From: Arthrobacter sp. B0490
GTDB taxonomy: Bacteria; Actinomycetota; Actinomycetes; Actinomycetales; Micrococcaceae
Reading direction: 5' to 3'
Assembly: GCF_002929355.1 (NCBI RefSeq)
Contig: NZ_PJIR01000002.1
Span: 124,001-188,000 of the forward strand
DNA length: 64,000 nucleotides
In this document: one piece after another, positions 34,350-42,344 of the stretch
How the letters are laid out: each line of letters starts with the position of its first letter
Numbering within the stretch: position 1 is the first letter of the stretch
Program-made: the position numbers and the translations under genes
The notes under the pieces: generated by a model
Seen by the model: the letters and a program-made list of their open reading frames with translations, nothing else
Database searches by the model: none
Told to the model about the DNA's origin: nothing

Positions 34350-35906
34350 ATGGCCAACGATGTCCATACTTCGCTGATTCACGCGCGTCCTCTGCGCCGG
34401 ACCGCATCCGCACTGACCTCGCTGGTGGTGGCAGGCGGAATCCTGCTGGCCGGAATCGGCGCCGCGCCCCCTGCGCAGGCGGTCACTGCGCCTACCGTCG
34501 CCCTGCCCATGATCAACGTCGCCGGCTACACCGTCGACGGATTGACCTACACCAAGTGGAACGCCAACCGTGCCACGCTCGGCAACCCGATCGGCAGCAA
34601 GAACTGCGACGCCGTCAGTTGTTCTCAGCGCTTTCAGAAGGGCTACATCCTCTGGACCCAGAGGACCGGCGCGCAGATGGTCCTCAATTACGCGATCGGC
34701 GCACGGTACGCGGCCTCGGGATGGACGAGGGGATTCCTCGGTTTCCCGACCGGTGACGAATTCGGGCTCACCGTCCGTGGTGGGGCAGTCCAGAACTTCC
34801 AGAACGGCTACATCTACTGGTCGCCTGGAACCGGCGCACGGGTCGTCGCAGGCGCGATCAAGGGCTACTACGCGGCCACCCGATACGAGCGCGGCTTCCT
34901 CGGCTATCCCAGATCCGAAGAAGTCGCCGTCAGGAACGGTGTCCGGCAGGACTTCGAGGGTGGGAAGGTCTACTGGTCGGGCGCCAGCGGGACGAACTCC
35001 ACCACGGGCGGCCACATCCAGACCTACTACGAGAACAAGGGCGGCCCGGAGTCCTACCTGGGCATGCCGACCAGCCCCAAGGTCGCCTGGCAGGGCGGCT
35101 ACTACCAGCGCTTCCAAGGAGGCGTGATCACCTGGGCCTGGAACACCGGCCCCAGGAGCATCGACACCGCCCACTTCAACACGCTGGCCCAGGATTTCGG
35201 CAGGTACGGCTGGCCGACGACGGACACCTGGACGGATGCCGCAGGCACCCACACCCAGCTGGAGAGGGGCGTGATCACGACGAACGCGGCTGGCGCTACG
35301 CTCCCTCCGGGAGGGCCCGTGTACCCGTTCACAGATGTCGTGGCCACCGCGACGTCGGTGGTGCTCTACGGCGATTCGCAGCTCGACGGGAACTCCTGGA
35401 GCGAACAGGGCGCCCGGGCCATGGGCTTCACCGACCAGGCCTCGCACCTGGCGTTCGGCGGCCTCGGTTACTCCACCTCCAGCCCCTGGGCCGGTGGAAC
35501 CGGCTGGACCGCAGTCCAGCAGGGACTCGTGCCCTTTCCGGGAGGCACCCCCGGCCTCGTCCTGGTCTCCATGGGCGGCAACGACGCGACGACGTGGAAG
35601 ACCGACGCACAGGTCATCGCCGACAGCTCGGCCCTGTGGGCGAAGCTGAAGCTGATGTATCCGCAGAGCAGGATCGTGATCAACGGTGTCATGTCCCGCA
35701 ACGACGCCCAGCACGTCCAGCGCCGTCACATCGACGCTGTCCTCGCCGCCAATGCTGCCAACCAGGGTGTCACGTTCATCTCCGTTGCCGGCCTCGCCAG
35801 CGCCGCCAACGCCCAGTACCTGGACGACGTCCACCTGGCGCAGGCGGGGCACGATGCGGTCGCCACGCTGTACACCGGGAGGCTGGCAGCCGCACTGGGC
35901 AGGTGA
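34350..35906 (+). CDS. Secreted LGFP-repeat protein with C-terminal SGNH hydrolase domain (518 aa)
   Basis: Residues 1-45 are a signal peptide (A-P-P-A-Q-A). From ~60 to ~310 come five or so LGFP repeats, with G-F-L-G-F-P, G-F-L-G-Y-P and Y-L-G-M-P cores and R-F-Q/N-F-Q-x-G-x-I/V-x-W strands. LGFP modules bind the actinobacterial wall. The hydrolase part has S343 (Y-G-D-S-Q), M-G-G-N-D and D492/H495 (D-D-V-H-L-A-Q). It should act on the envelope as an esterase or deacetylase anchored by the repeats. TAGTCT at 34313-34318 may be the -10 box. Confidence 0.9.
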   Translation: MANDVHTSLIHARPLRRTASALTSLVVAGGILLAGIGAAPPAQAVTAPTVALPMINVAGYTVDGLTYTKWNANRATLGNPIGSKNCDAVSCSQRFQKGYILWTQRTGAQMVLNYAIGARYAASGWTRGFLGFPTGDEFGLTVRGGAVQNFQNGYIYWSPGTGARVVAGAIKGYYAATRYERGFLGYPRSEEVAVRNGVRQDFEGGKVYWSGASGTNSTTGGHIQTYYENKGGPESYLGMPTSPKVAWQGGYYQRFQGGVITWAWNTGPRSIDTAHFNTLAQDFGRYGWPTTDTWTDAAGTHTQLERGVITTNAAGATLPPGGPVYPFTDVVATATSVVLYGDSQLDGNSWSEQGARAMGFTDQASHLAFGGLGYSTSSPWAGGTGWTAVQQGLVPFPGGTPGLVLVSMGGNDATTWKTDAQVIADSSALWAKLKLMYPQSRIVINGVMSRNDAQHVQRRHIDAVLAANAANQGVTFISVAGLASAANAQYLDDVHLAQAGHDAVATLYTGRLAAALGR

Positions 35907-36057
35907 CGAGGTTCGACGATCGGTACTCGTTGCCGCTCCGGGGGAGGGGACGCGTCCGGTCCAGGCCTTCTGCATGACGCATGCCCAGGGACGCTACGAC
36001 GAGGGTGGCGGAGAAGAGCAGGCAGAGCACGAGCAGGAACAGATACGTCATCGACAC
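35776..36057 (-). CDS. Possible small membrane protein (93 aa) overlapping the LGFP gene's end
   Basis: From ATG 36055-36057 the frame begins M-S-M-T-Y-L-F-L-L-V-L-C-L-L-F-S-A-T-L-V-V-A, a convincing transmembrane helix with strong third-position G/C, then a polar tail. The last ~130 bases are antisense to the LGFP-SGNH gene, where composition turns Arg/Pro-rich. It diverges from the VOC gene with only 44 bases between. The first ~55 residues look real; the tail may be fortuitous. No ribosome site was found. Confidence 0.35.
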   Translation of the reverse strand: MSMTYLFLLVLCLLFSATLVVASLGMRHAEGLDRTRPLPRSGNEYRSSNLVTCPVRLPASRCTAWRPHRAPPAPGGRRPGTGRWRRWRGRQRR

Positions 36058-36101
36058 TGCGACCGCTACCGGGGTTGCTGGGTCTTGATAGCGTGTGCCG
36101 C

Positions 36102-36539
36102 ATGCCCATCAGACTCGAGAACGTCGGTATCGCGGTCCGCGACATCGAAGCGGCGATCGCCTTCTTCACCGACCTCGGGCTCACTGTTCTCGGCCGCGAC
36201 ACAGTCAGCGGGGAGTGGGCCGACACCGCGGTCGGTCTCGACGGCAACCACGCCAGGATCGCCATGCTCCAGACCCCCGATGGCGAGGGTCGCCTCGAAC
36301 TCTTCGAGTACCTCCACCCCGACGCGATCGAGACGGAACCCACCCGACCCAACGAGATCGGCATGCACCGCGTCGCGTTCTCGGTCGACGACATCGACAG
36401 GGCCCTCGAGATCGCCGCGGGGCACGGCTGCTACCCCCTGCGCGGCGTGGCGACCTACGGAGACGTCTACAGGCTCACCTATGTCCGCGGCCCCAGCGGC
36501 ATCATCGTGATGCTCGCCCAGGAACTGGACAAGGGCTGA
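36102..36539 (+). CDS. VOC-family protein, methylmalonyl-CoA epimerase-like (145 aa)
   Basis: M-P-I-R-L-E-N-V-G-I-A-V-R-D-I-E-A-A-I-A-F-F is the standard first module; G-M-H-R-V-A-F-S-V-D-D-I-D the second; P-S-G-I-I-V-M-L-A-Q-E-L the metal strand. Resembles lactoylglutathione lyase or MCE relatives, but neighbours give no pathway. TAGCGT (36089-36094) plus seven bases reaches the ATG, so the message is probably leaderless. Confidence 0.84.
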   Translation: MPIRLENVGIAVRDIEAAIAFFTDLGLTVLGRDTVSGEWADTAVGLDGNHARIAMLQTPDGEGRLELFEYLHPDAIETEPTRPNEIGMHRVAFSVDDIDRALEIAAGHGCYPLRGVATYGDVYRLTYVRGPSGIIVMLAQELDKG

Positions 36540-36560
36540 TCGGCGATCCCTGACCCGTAA

Positions 36561-36604
36561 CCGCCGTCGACCGCCCGCGCAGCGATGCGGGCGGTCGACG
36601 GCGG
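36561..36604. terminator. 18-bp perfect hairpin, bidirectional terminator
   Basis: Arms 36561-36578 and 36587-36604 are exact inverted copies around an 8-nt loop. They lie between the convergent VOC and cupin genes, so one hairpin can stop both transcripts. Confidence 0.82.
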
Positions 36605-36643
36605 GCGTCCCCGGCAGGTCCGTCGACCGACCCCGACCGATGC

Positions 36644-37117
36644 TCAGGCGCTCTCCTCGCCCTTGTCGTCGACTTCTTCGACCCACGACGGCGGCTCGTC
36701 GCGGCCCTGCTCCTCGTCCTTCTCGGCAGCCTCCGGGGTCTCCTGCACGATGCCCTGGGCGTGGTGCGTGGGCGCGTAGATCGTGTAGAGGCGCAGCGGC
36801 TGGTCCCCGGTGTTCTCGACGTCGTGCCAGGTGCCGGCAGGCACCTGGATGCTCCAACCGTCCGCGACGTCCTGCTGGAACGAGAGGTCGTCCTTCGAAG
36901 GCCCCATCTTGACGCGGCCCTTCCCGGCATCGATGCGCAGGAACTGGTCGGTGCCGTGATGCACTTCGAGGCCGATCGCTCCTCCGGGCTCGATCGACAT
37001 GAGCGTCACCTGCAGGTGCTTGCCCGTCCAGGCGACGCGGCGGTAGGCGGAGTTCTCTGTCGCAGCACTCTCGATGTCGAAGGCGTTCGGGTTCGGTCCG
37101 TTGTCGGTGATGTCCAT
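36644..37117 (-). CDS. Cupin-domain protein with acidic tail (157 aa)
   Basis: A cupin barrel with I-G-L-E-V-H-H-G-T-D-Q-F-L-R (first motif: His, His, Asp/Glu) and V-P-A-G-T-W-H-D-V-E-N-T (second motif), followed by a highly charged tail rich in Glu/Asp. It resembles mannose-6-phosphate-isomerase-like stand-alone cupins. Metal binding is likely; substrate unknown. CAGAAT plus six bases precede the ATG at 37115-37117, again the leaderless arrangement. Confidence 0.83.
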   Translation of the reverse strand: MDITDNGPNPNAFDIESAATENSAYRRVAWTGKHLQVTLMSIEPGGAIGLEVHHGTDQFLRIDAGKGRVKMGPSKDDLSFQQDVADGWSIQVPAGTWHDVENTGDQPLRLYTIYAPTHHAQGIVQETPEAAEKDEEQGRDEPPSWVEEVDDKGEESA

Positions 37118-37213
37118 GACCGCATTCTGTCCCATGTCCCGCCCGGGTAGCGAGAACGGAGGAGGAACGACGCGCGACGACAGACCGTCAGGCAATGGAC
37201 TACGCCGCCACCC

Positions 37214-37219
37214 TATAAT
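37214..37219 (+). promoter_or_regulatory. Consensus TATAAT -10 box
   Basis: A perfect TATAAT ends six bases before ATG 37226, so transcription should start on that ATG. It drives the 24-codon leader frame and the DUF808 gene coupled to it. Confidence 0.7.
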
Positions 37220-37225
37220 CCAAGC

Positions 37226-37300
37226 ATGCCCATCACGAGCCCCGCCCGGAGCACCCACTCCCAGCCGTCCGTCCTCGAGCAGTGCGGGAGACGACCGTGA
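37226..37300 (+). CDS. Leaderless 24-residue upstream peptide
   Basis: ATG 37226 lies at the predicted transcript start. The peptide reads M-P-I-T-S-P-A-R-S-T-H-S-Q-P-S-V-L-E-Q-C, then four more residues, and its TGA overlaps the GTG of the DUF808 gene (GTGA, 37297-37300). The layout points to translational coupling: ribosomes loading on the leaderless ATG deliver initiation at the membrane-protein gene. The single cysteine and two arginines near the end could matter for attenuation, but this is a guess. Confidence 0.52.
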   Translation: MPITSPARSTHSQPSVLEQCGRRP

Positions 37301-38316
37301 GCGGGGGTCTCGTCGCCCTGCTGGACGACGTCGCAGCCCTGACCCGCATAGCGGCCGCGTCGATCGACGACGTCGCTGCCGGTGCCGCGAAGGCGGGCGC
37401 CAAGGCTGCCGGGGTGGTCATCGACGACGCCGCCGTCACGCCGCAGTACGTATCCGGGGCCGACCCGTCCCGTGAGCTGCCGATGATCAAGCGGATCTTC
37501 TGGGGCTCGCTCCGGAACAAGCTGCTGATCATCCTTCCGGCGCTGCTGCTCGTGAGCGCCTTCGTCCCCGCGATCATCCCGTTCATCCTCATGCTGGGCG
37601 GCACCTACCTCTGCTACGAGGGCGCCGAGAAGGTCTGGCACAAGCTCCGCGGCCATTCGACGGCCGAGAAGTCGCCGGCGGTCGAACGGGGCCCGGAAGC
37701 GGAAGCCAAGGTCACCAAGGGTGCCATCACGACCGACTTCATCCTCTCCTGCGAGATCATGGTCATCTCCATGAACGAGGTGGCCGACGAGTCCCTGTGG
37801 GTGCGGGCGCTCATCCTCGTCGTCGTCGCACTCGCGATCACGGTGCTCGTGTACGGTGCGGTCGCCCTCATCGTCAAGATGGACGATTTCGGTCTGCACC
37901 TGACGACGAAGGACTCCGCGGGCTCCCAGCGTTTCGGCGAGCTGCTCGTCCGGGGGATGCCCACCGTGCTGACCGCGATCACCCTCGTCGGCACGATCGC
38001 GATGCTGTGGGTCGGTGGCCACATCATGCTCCAGGGGGCCTACGACCTCGGGTGGCATCTTCCGTACGACCTGGTCCACGTCCTGGAGGCACCTTTCGCC
38101 GGTATCCCTGTGGTGGGCGGATTCCTGGCCTGGCTCGTGAACACCCTGTGCTCGGCCGTCCTCGGATTCGCCTGGGGTCTCGTCGTCATGGCGATCGTGC
38201 ACCCGCTGCTGAAGCTGCTGCCGTCCGGCAGGAAGGGCGGGCACGAGGAGGGCGACGTCCGCGCCGCCGTCGCCGGCTACCGGCCGGCGAAACGCACTGC
38301 CGACCCCGACTCCTGA
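37297..38316 (+). CDS. DUF808 (YedI-type) membrane protein (339 aa)
   Basis: The GTG at 37297, after GGGAGA, gives the family's usual start S-G-G-L-V-A-L-L-D-D-V-A. Four to six membrane helices follow (for example L-L-I-I-L-P-A-L-L-L-V, T-T-D-F-I-L-S-C-E-I-M, L-I-L-V-V-V-A-L-A-I). S-G-A-D-P-S-R-E-L-P is the conserved region before the first helix. An inner-membrane protein of unknown function, widespread in bacteria. It overlaps the leader peptide by four bases. Confidence 0.88.
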   Translation: MSGGLVALLDDVAALTRIAAASIDDVAAGAAKAGAKAAGVVIDDAAVTPQYVSGADPSRELPMIKRIFWGSLRNKLLIILPALLLVSAFVPAIIPFILMLGGTYLCYEGAEKVWHKLRGHSTAEKSPAVERGPEAEAKVTKGAITTDFILSCEIMVISMNEVADESLWVRALILVVVALAITVLVYGAVALIVKMDDFGLHLTTKDSAGSQRFGELLVRGMPTVLTAITLVGTIAMLWVGGHIMLQGAYDLGWHLPYDLVHVLEAPFAGIPVVGGFLAWLVNTLCSAVLGFAWGLVVMAIVHPLLKLLPSGRKGGHEEGDVRAAVAGYRPAKRTADPDS

Positions 38317-38403
38317 CTCCATCCACGGGCCGGCAACCCGGACCGTTCCGACGTCGCCTCGACGGGGGTGTTGCTTCCCCCGCCTCTCTGGCAGGCTGAC
38401 GCC

Positions 38404-39012
38404 ATGATGGACCTCGCCCCCCGTACCCTGCCCGCGGACTCCCCGCCCAGGTTCGCCGACCCCCGGCGGTTCGGGACGCTGATCGGACTGGTCGGAGCCT
38501 GTGTCTTCGTCTTCGGCTACACGCCCGGCTTCTCCGACCCCCTCGCCGTCGGTGTCCGCATCCTGGTTCTCGTCGCCGTCGCGGCCACGCTCTGGTTCCT
38601 GTTCGTCAGCCCGCGGCCACTGGGGCCGCTCGTCCCGGCGGGGCCATGGCAGATGGGTGTCTATGTCCTGTGCGTGGTGGCCGAGTTCGCCGTGATCGCG
38701 GCGGGCACGCGCCTGATCGACGACGCCGGAGCCGGGCATCTCCGGCCGGCACTGATCACCCTGGTCGTGGGTGTGCACTTCCTGCCTTTCGCATGGGCGT
38801 TCTCCGAGCGCATGTTCTACACGTTGGGCGGGACGCTCGTCGTCCTCGGCGGTATCGGCCTCGTGATCGGCACGACGACCGGCGCACTCCTGTCCGCCGT
38901 CCTCGCCGGGTGGGCGATGTCATGCCTCCTGCTGGCGTACAGCCTCGGGTTCTTCCGACGAGGACGACGGGTCGACGCCGGACAGCCGGCGCACGAGCTG
39001 CGGGAGAGCTGA
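38404..39012 (+). CDS. Small polytopic membrane protein (202 aa)
   Basis: About six hydrophobic helices: G-L-V-G-A-C-V-F-V-F-G-Y, I-L-V-L-V-A-V-A-A-T-L-W-F-L-F, V-Y-V-L-C-V-V-A-E-F-A-V-I, A-L-I-T-L-V-V-G-V-H-F-L, L-G-G-T-L-V-V-L-G-G-I-G-L-V and a last one before an Arg-rich tail. No family is recognised. CAGGCT plus six bases precede the ATG at 38404, again suggesting a leaderless start. Not obviously linked to DUF808, 87 bases upstream. Confidence 0.72.
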   Translation: MMDLAPRTLPADSPPRFADPRRFGTLIGLVGACVFVFGYTPGFSDPLAVGVRILVLVAVAATLWFLFVSPRPLGPLVPAGPWQMGVYVLCVVAEFAVIAAGTRLIDDAGAGHLRPALITLVVGVHFLPFAWAFSERMFYTLGGTLVVLGGIGLVIGTTTGALLSAVLAGWAMSCLLLAYSLGFFRRGRRVDAGQPAHELRES

Positions 39013-39259
39013 TCCGCCGGGTCGGGCGCTGCAGATCGCGGGTGCATACTGTAGACACCCTGAAGATGTTCCCCGGCCTCGGTCGCGGGACTCCGCCGGA
39101 CACACCGACGAGCCCCGTGCACGAACGTGGGATTCCTCCCGGTTTTCAAGCAGCCGGCGGCCGGGGGGAGTTGTCGCCGGTCCTTCCGCACCCACACCGT
39201 CACCGAGGATCGTGCCCTGAGGGTCGAACCTGCGTCCCGGCGGCGGACGGGCGTCCGGC

Positions 39260-39889
39260 TCAGACTGCGCCCTGCAGGCAACTCCTGAGTCGCTTGATGC
39301 CGTCCCGGATGCGGGTCTTGGCGGTCGGTACGGGGATCTCGAGGTACTCGGCGACCTCGGCGTAGGTCATGCCCGCGTAGTACGCGAGGTGGATCGCTTC
39401 GCGTTGGACGCCGGACAGGCTGCTCAGGCTCCCCCGGAGAGCATCAGCCTCGAGCTGGTGCAGGACCGCATCGGCGACCTGGTCGTAGTCGACCTCCCGG
39501 TTCTTGATACCCCACCGGAGGTCCCTGATGCGGTGGGATTCCTCTGTGCGGACCTTGTCGACCGCGCGCCGGTACGCGAGTGTCATGATCCACGACATCC
39601 CGGTGCCCAGCGCCGGATCGAAGCGAGCGGCTCCCCCCTGCCAGAGGGCGAGGAACACGTCCTGTGTCGTCTCCGCACTCATCTCGGCATCGCAGACGAT
39701 CTTGCGGACGATTCCGTAGACGCGGCGGGACGTCTGCCTGTAGAGGGCGTCGAACGCCTGCACATCACCCTGTGCGACACGAAGCAGCAGGGCCCCTGGT
39801 TCGCAGGCGTGTTGGTCGAGCTCGTCGACGGGGTACGCGACGAACGGAGGCGGTGCGGGGGACACGGCCGGGATCTGGGCGGTGAGCAT
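39260..39889 (-). CDS. sigK: SigK-type ECF RNA polymerase sigma factor (209 aa)
   Basis: Region 2: F-D-A-L-Y-R-Q-T-S-R-R-V-Y-G-I-V and D-V-F-L-A-L-W; region 4: L-S-G-V-Q-R-E-A-I-H-L-A-Y-Y-A-G-M-T-Y-A-E-V-A, ending V-P-T-A-K-T-R-I-R-D-G-I-K-R-L. The R-Y-D-x-x-L-G-T-type segment (A-R-F-D-P-A-L-G-T) is typical of the SigK/SigL group. Such factors are usually followed by the anti-sigma RskA, which is absent here on both sides. The subgroup is inferred from overall resemblance. Divergent from the VOC gene at 40078. Confidence 0.86.
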   Translation of the reverse strand: MLTAQIPAVSPAPPPFVAYPVDELDQHACEPGALLLRVAQGDVQAFDALYRQTSRRVYGIVRKIVCDAEMSAETTQDVFLALWQGGAARFDPALGTGMSWIMTLAYRRAVDKVRTEESHRIRDLRWGIKNREVDYDQVADAVLHQLEADALRGSLSSLSGVQREAIHLAYYAGMTYAEVAEYLEIPVPTAKTRIRDGIKRLRSCLQGAV

Positions 39890-40077
39890 GTGCGTGAGAC
39901 CTTCTGGTCACCATCGGCGTCAACCAGCTGGTGAGGGCACGGTGTGCCGACATCCATCGGATTGCTAAGTAACCTAGGAACAGCCAACCACACGTCGCCG
40001 GTGTCCGACAGGAGAAAATCGACAGGTTCGGGCCTGAGGGCTGTCGGCAGTCGAGCAGCGGTGGCACACTGGGGCGC

Positions 40078-40449
40078 ATGATCGATGCTACGAAGGCGTT
40101 CAGCGGTTTCTCGGTCCGCGACATCCCCCAGGCGAAGGCGTTCTACGAGGACGTCCTCGGGCTGTCGGTCAGGGAGGATCACGGGATGCTGTCGATCGAT
40201 CTGGGGAGCGGCCACCACGTCCTCGCGTATCCGAAGGGCCAGGAGCACGAGCCCGCATCGTTCACCGTCCTGAACTTCCCTGTGACGGATGTCGACGCCG
40301 CGGTCGACGAACTCACGGCCAGGGGCGTCGCCTTCCTCCACTACGACGGCATGACGGACGACAGGGGCGTGAACCGGCGGGGCGGCCCGCTCATCGCCTG
40401 GTTCACGGACCCCTCCGGCAACATCATGAGCGTGATCGCAGCGCAGTGA
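40078..40449 (+). CDS. VOC-family protein (123 aa)
   Basis: F-S-G-F-S-V-R-D-I-P-Q-A-K-A-F-Y-E-D-V-L-G-L begins the fold, and F-T-D-P-S-G-N-I-M-S-V-I closes it; F-T-V-L-N-F-P-V-T-D-V-D supplies the second module. Similar to glyoxalase-superfamily proteins of unknown substrate. CACACT plus seven bases precede the ATG (leaderless pattern). It is the fourth VOC protein in the window. Confidence 0.85.
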   Translation: MIDATKAFSGFSVRDIPQAKAFYEDVLGLSVREDHGMLSIDLGSGHHVLAYPKGQEHEPASFTVLNFPVTDVDAAVDELTARGVAFLHYDGMTDDRGVNRRGGPLIAWFTDPSGNIMSVIAAQ

Positions 40450-40475
40450 GCCCGGGCGGGCGTCGGATTCGGCCC

Positions 40476-41141
40476 TCAGAGCCGGGCGACGCTCAGCCCC
40501 GCGATGAACAACCCGACCAGCAGGAGGGTGACGCCCGTGATCGTCTGGCTGTGGCGCTGCATCCATGCGTCCAGGCCGGTCAGCATCGCATCGGCGTGTT
40601 CCGGCCGCCGCATCCGCAGGACGATCGGTACGAGGATCTCCGCCTGGGCGACCAGCACGTATCCGAGGACGACCAGCGTCCCTGCGAGAAGCCGGAGGTC
40701 CTGGAGCCCGATGAGTGCGCCCGCGGTCAGCGAGAGCAGGATCGCCTTCGGCCGTAGGTTCAGGGCCGTTCCCAGGATCAGGAACTCCCAGGGACGGGCC
40801 GAGCCGACGCGGGTCCGCAGTCTGCCCAGCACCGCGCTGTCCGTCCTGCGTGGGCGTGACAGGAGGTGGACGGCGTAGCCGGTCACGCATGCCGCCACGA
40901 CCAGACCGACCACTGCCAGCTGCAGGTTCTGGTCCGCACCCTGCCGGACCGGCAGGAACCGCAGACCGAGGGCCGCACCACCCACCAGCAGGGCCGCCCC
41001 GGCGAGGCTGCCGATGAGGAACGACAGGGCGCCGCGGTGGGCGTTCGGGGACAACAGGATGATGATGGTCACGCTGGCGGGTACCGTGCTCATCGCCCCG
41101 GCCAGGGCGACGGGCAACAGGCTGATGAGAAGGCTCAGCAT
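40476..41141 (-). CDS. GAP-family (Sap-like) membrane protein (221 aa)
   Basis: Six hydrophobic segments in a LysE/GAP-like layout: L-L-I-S-L-L-P-V-A-L-A-G-A, S-F-L-I-G-S-L-A-G-A-A-L-L, L-A-V-V-G-L-V-V-A-A-C-V, and near the end I-T-G-V-T-L-L-L-V-G-L-F-I-A-G. Mycobacterial relatives help export glycolipids; function here is unknown. ATG 41139-41141 after GAGG was preferred to the in-frame ATG at 41168. Probably the third gene of the cls operon. Confidence 0.75.
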   Translation of the reverse strand: MLSLLISLLPVALAGAMSTVPASVTIIILLSPNAHRGALSFLIGSLAGAALLVGGAALGLRFLPVRQGADQNLQLAVVGLVVAACVTGYAVHLLSRPRRTDSAVLGRLRTRVGSARPWEFLILGTALNLRPKAILLSLTAGALIGLQDLRLLAGTLVVLGYVLVAQAEILVPIVLRMRRPEHADAMLTGLDAWMQRHSQTITGVTLLLVGLFIAGLSVARL

Positions 41142-41180
41142 GGGAGCCTCATGCGGTGTCGCGGGCATGCGGAGAAGACG

Positions 41181-42332
41181 TCATGCCTCCTCCTCGCGTG
41201 GGGAGGGGAGTCTCGCCCTCCAGTGGGCCCGCCGGATCCGGATCTCGTTGTCCTCGTCCCTGAGGATCTCCTCGAGATCCGACTTGTCCCCGGTCAGGGC
41301 CCTCCGCCAGCCCGTCGACGGGTCCGCGTCGATGAGGACCGCCCGGACCAGCAGGGTCAGCGGAACGGCGAGGATGGCACCGATCGGCCCCAGGATCAGG
41401 GCCCAGAAGAGCACGGACACGAACGTCAGGGTCTCGCTGAGGGACACCGCATTGCCGATGTACTTCGGCTGGATCACGGACTGGATGGCGCTGTTGATCA
41501 CGCCGTAGACGATGATCACCCCGATCGCGGTCGGCCACCCTCCGCTGAGGAACCCGAAGAACAGCGGCGGGACGATCGCGATGAAGTAGCCGACGTTCGG
41601 GATGAAGCTGCAGATGAAGGAGAGCAGGCCCCAGAGGAGGGCGCCCGGAACCTGGAGGAGGACGAGCACCAGCCAGTTGAAGGCGCCCTGGGCGACACCG
41701 AGCACCGTGGTGGCGACCATGTAGCGGCGGACCCCGGCCCCGAAGCCGATGAACGCGGAGACGAGCGCCGGCCGGTGGATGGTCAGGAAGGTGAGGAGCG
41801 CGGGCACGCGGGACCCGTCGACCGCCATGAGGATCAGCATCGTCAGGACGACCACGAGGGCGCTCACCACCGTCGTGACGCTTCCCAGCAGCCCGTTGAC
41901 GAAACCGATGATGCGCTCCGGCGTCAACCCCTCCCGGACCCCGTCGGTCTGCTCCGCGCCGAAACCCACCGCCGCCAGCGTCTCCGCCACGGCAACGCCC
42001 ACCCGATCCAGCTGCGGCGCGAACTGGGGGAGAAGTGCGGAGAACTGCGCGAGAGCCGACACCAGGACCATGCCGAAGGCGAGGAGGAGGGCGAAGACGG
42101 CAGCGATCGACGTCGTAGTGGCGATGCCCCGCGGGACCCCGTGCCGGTGCATCCAGCTCCGGAGCGGGTGCACGCAGAGGGTGAGGACGAACGCGAGGAA
42201 CACCGGGGTGAAGACACCCCTGATCGCCGCGATCCCGAAGGCTGCCACGGTCGCTCCGCCGAGTGCGAGCAGGAGTGTGGTGCTGCGGGGGAGGGCGGGT
42301 CGCGGATCAGGACCGGGGAGTTCCGGCACCAT
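41181..42332 (-). CDS. AI-2E family (PerM-type) transporter (383 aa)
   Basis: Starts at ATG 42332 after AAGGAGA. Typical eight-helix permease: an N-terminal pair (L-L-L-A-L-G-G-A-T, F-L-A-F-V-L-T-L-C-V-H-P-L-R), a soluble insert (~100-150), then G-L-L-S-F-I-C-S-F-I-P-N-V-G-Y and the P-P-L-F-F-G-F-L-S-G-G-W. Family members export varied solutes (AI-2, Na+/H+ exchange) and the substrate cannot be deduced. It lies 12 bases behind the cardiolipin synthase gene, so they share a transcript. Confidence 0.88.
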   Translation of the reverse strand: MVPELPGPDPRPALPRSTTLLLALGGATVAAFGIAAIRGVFTPVFLAFVLTLCVHPLRSWMHRHGVPRGIATTTSIAAVFALLLAFGMVLVSALAQFSALLPQFAPQLDRVGVAVAETLAAVGFGAEQTDGVREGLTPERIIGFVNGLLGSVTTVVSALVVVLTMLILMAVDGSRVPALLTFLTIHRPALVSAFIGFGAGVRRYMVATTVLGVAQGAFNWLVLVLLQVPGALLWGLLSFICSFIPNVGYFIAIVPPLFFGFLSGGWPTAIGVIIVYGVINSAIQSVIQPKYIGNAVSLSETLTFVSVLFWALILGPIGAILAVPLTLLVRAVLIDADPSTGWRRALTGDKSDLEEILRDEDNEIRIRRAHWRARLPSPREEEA

Positions 42333-42344
42333 CGGATTCTCCTT

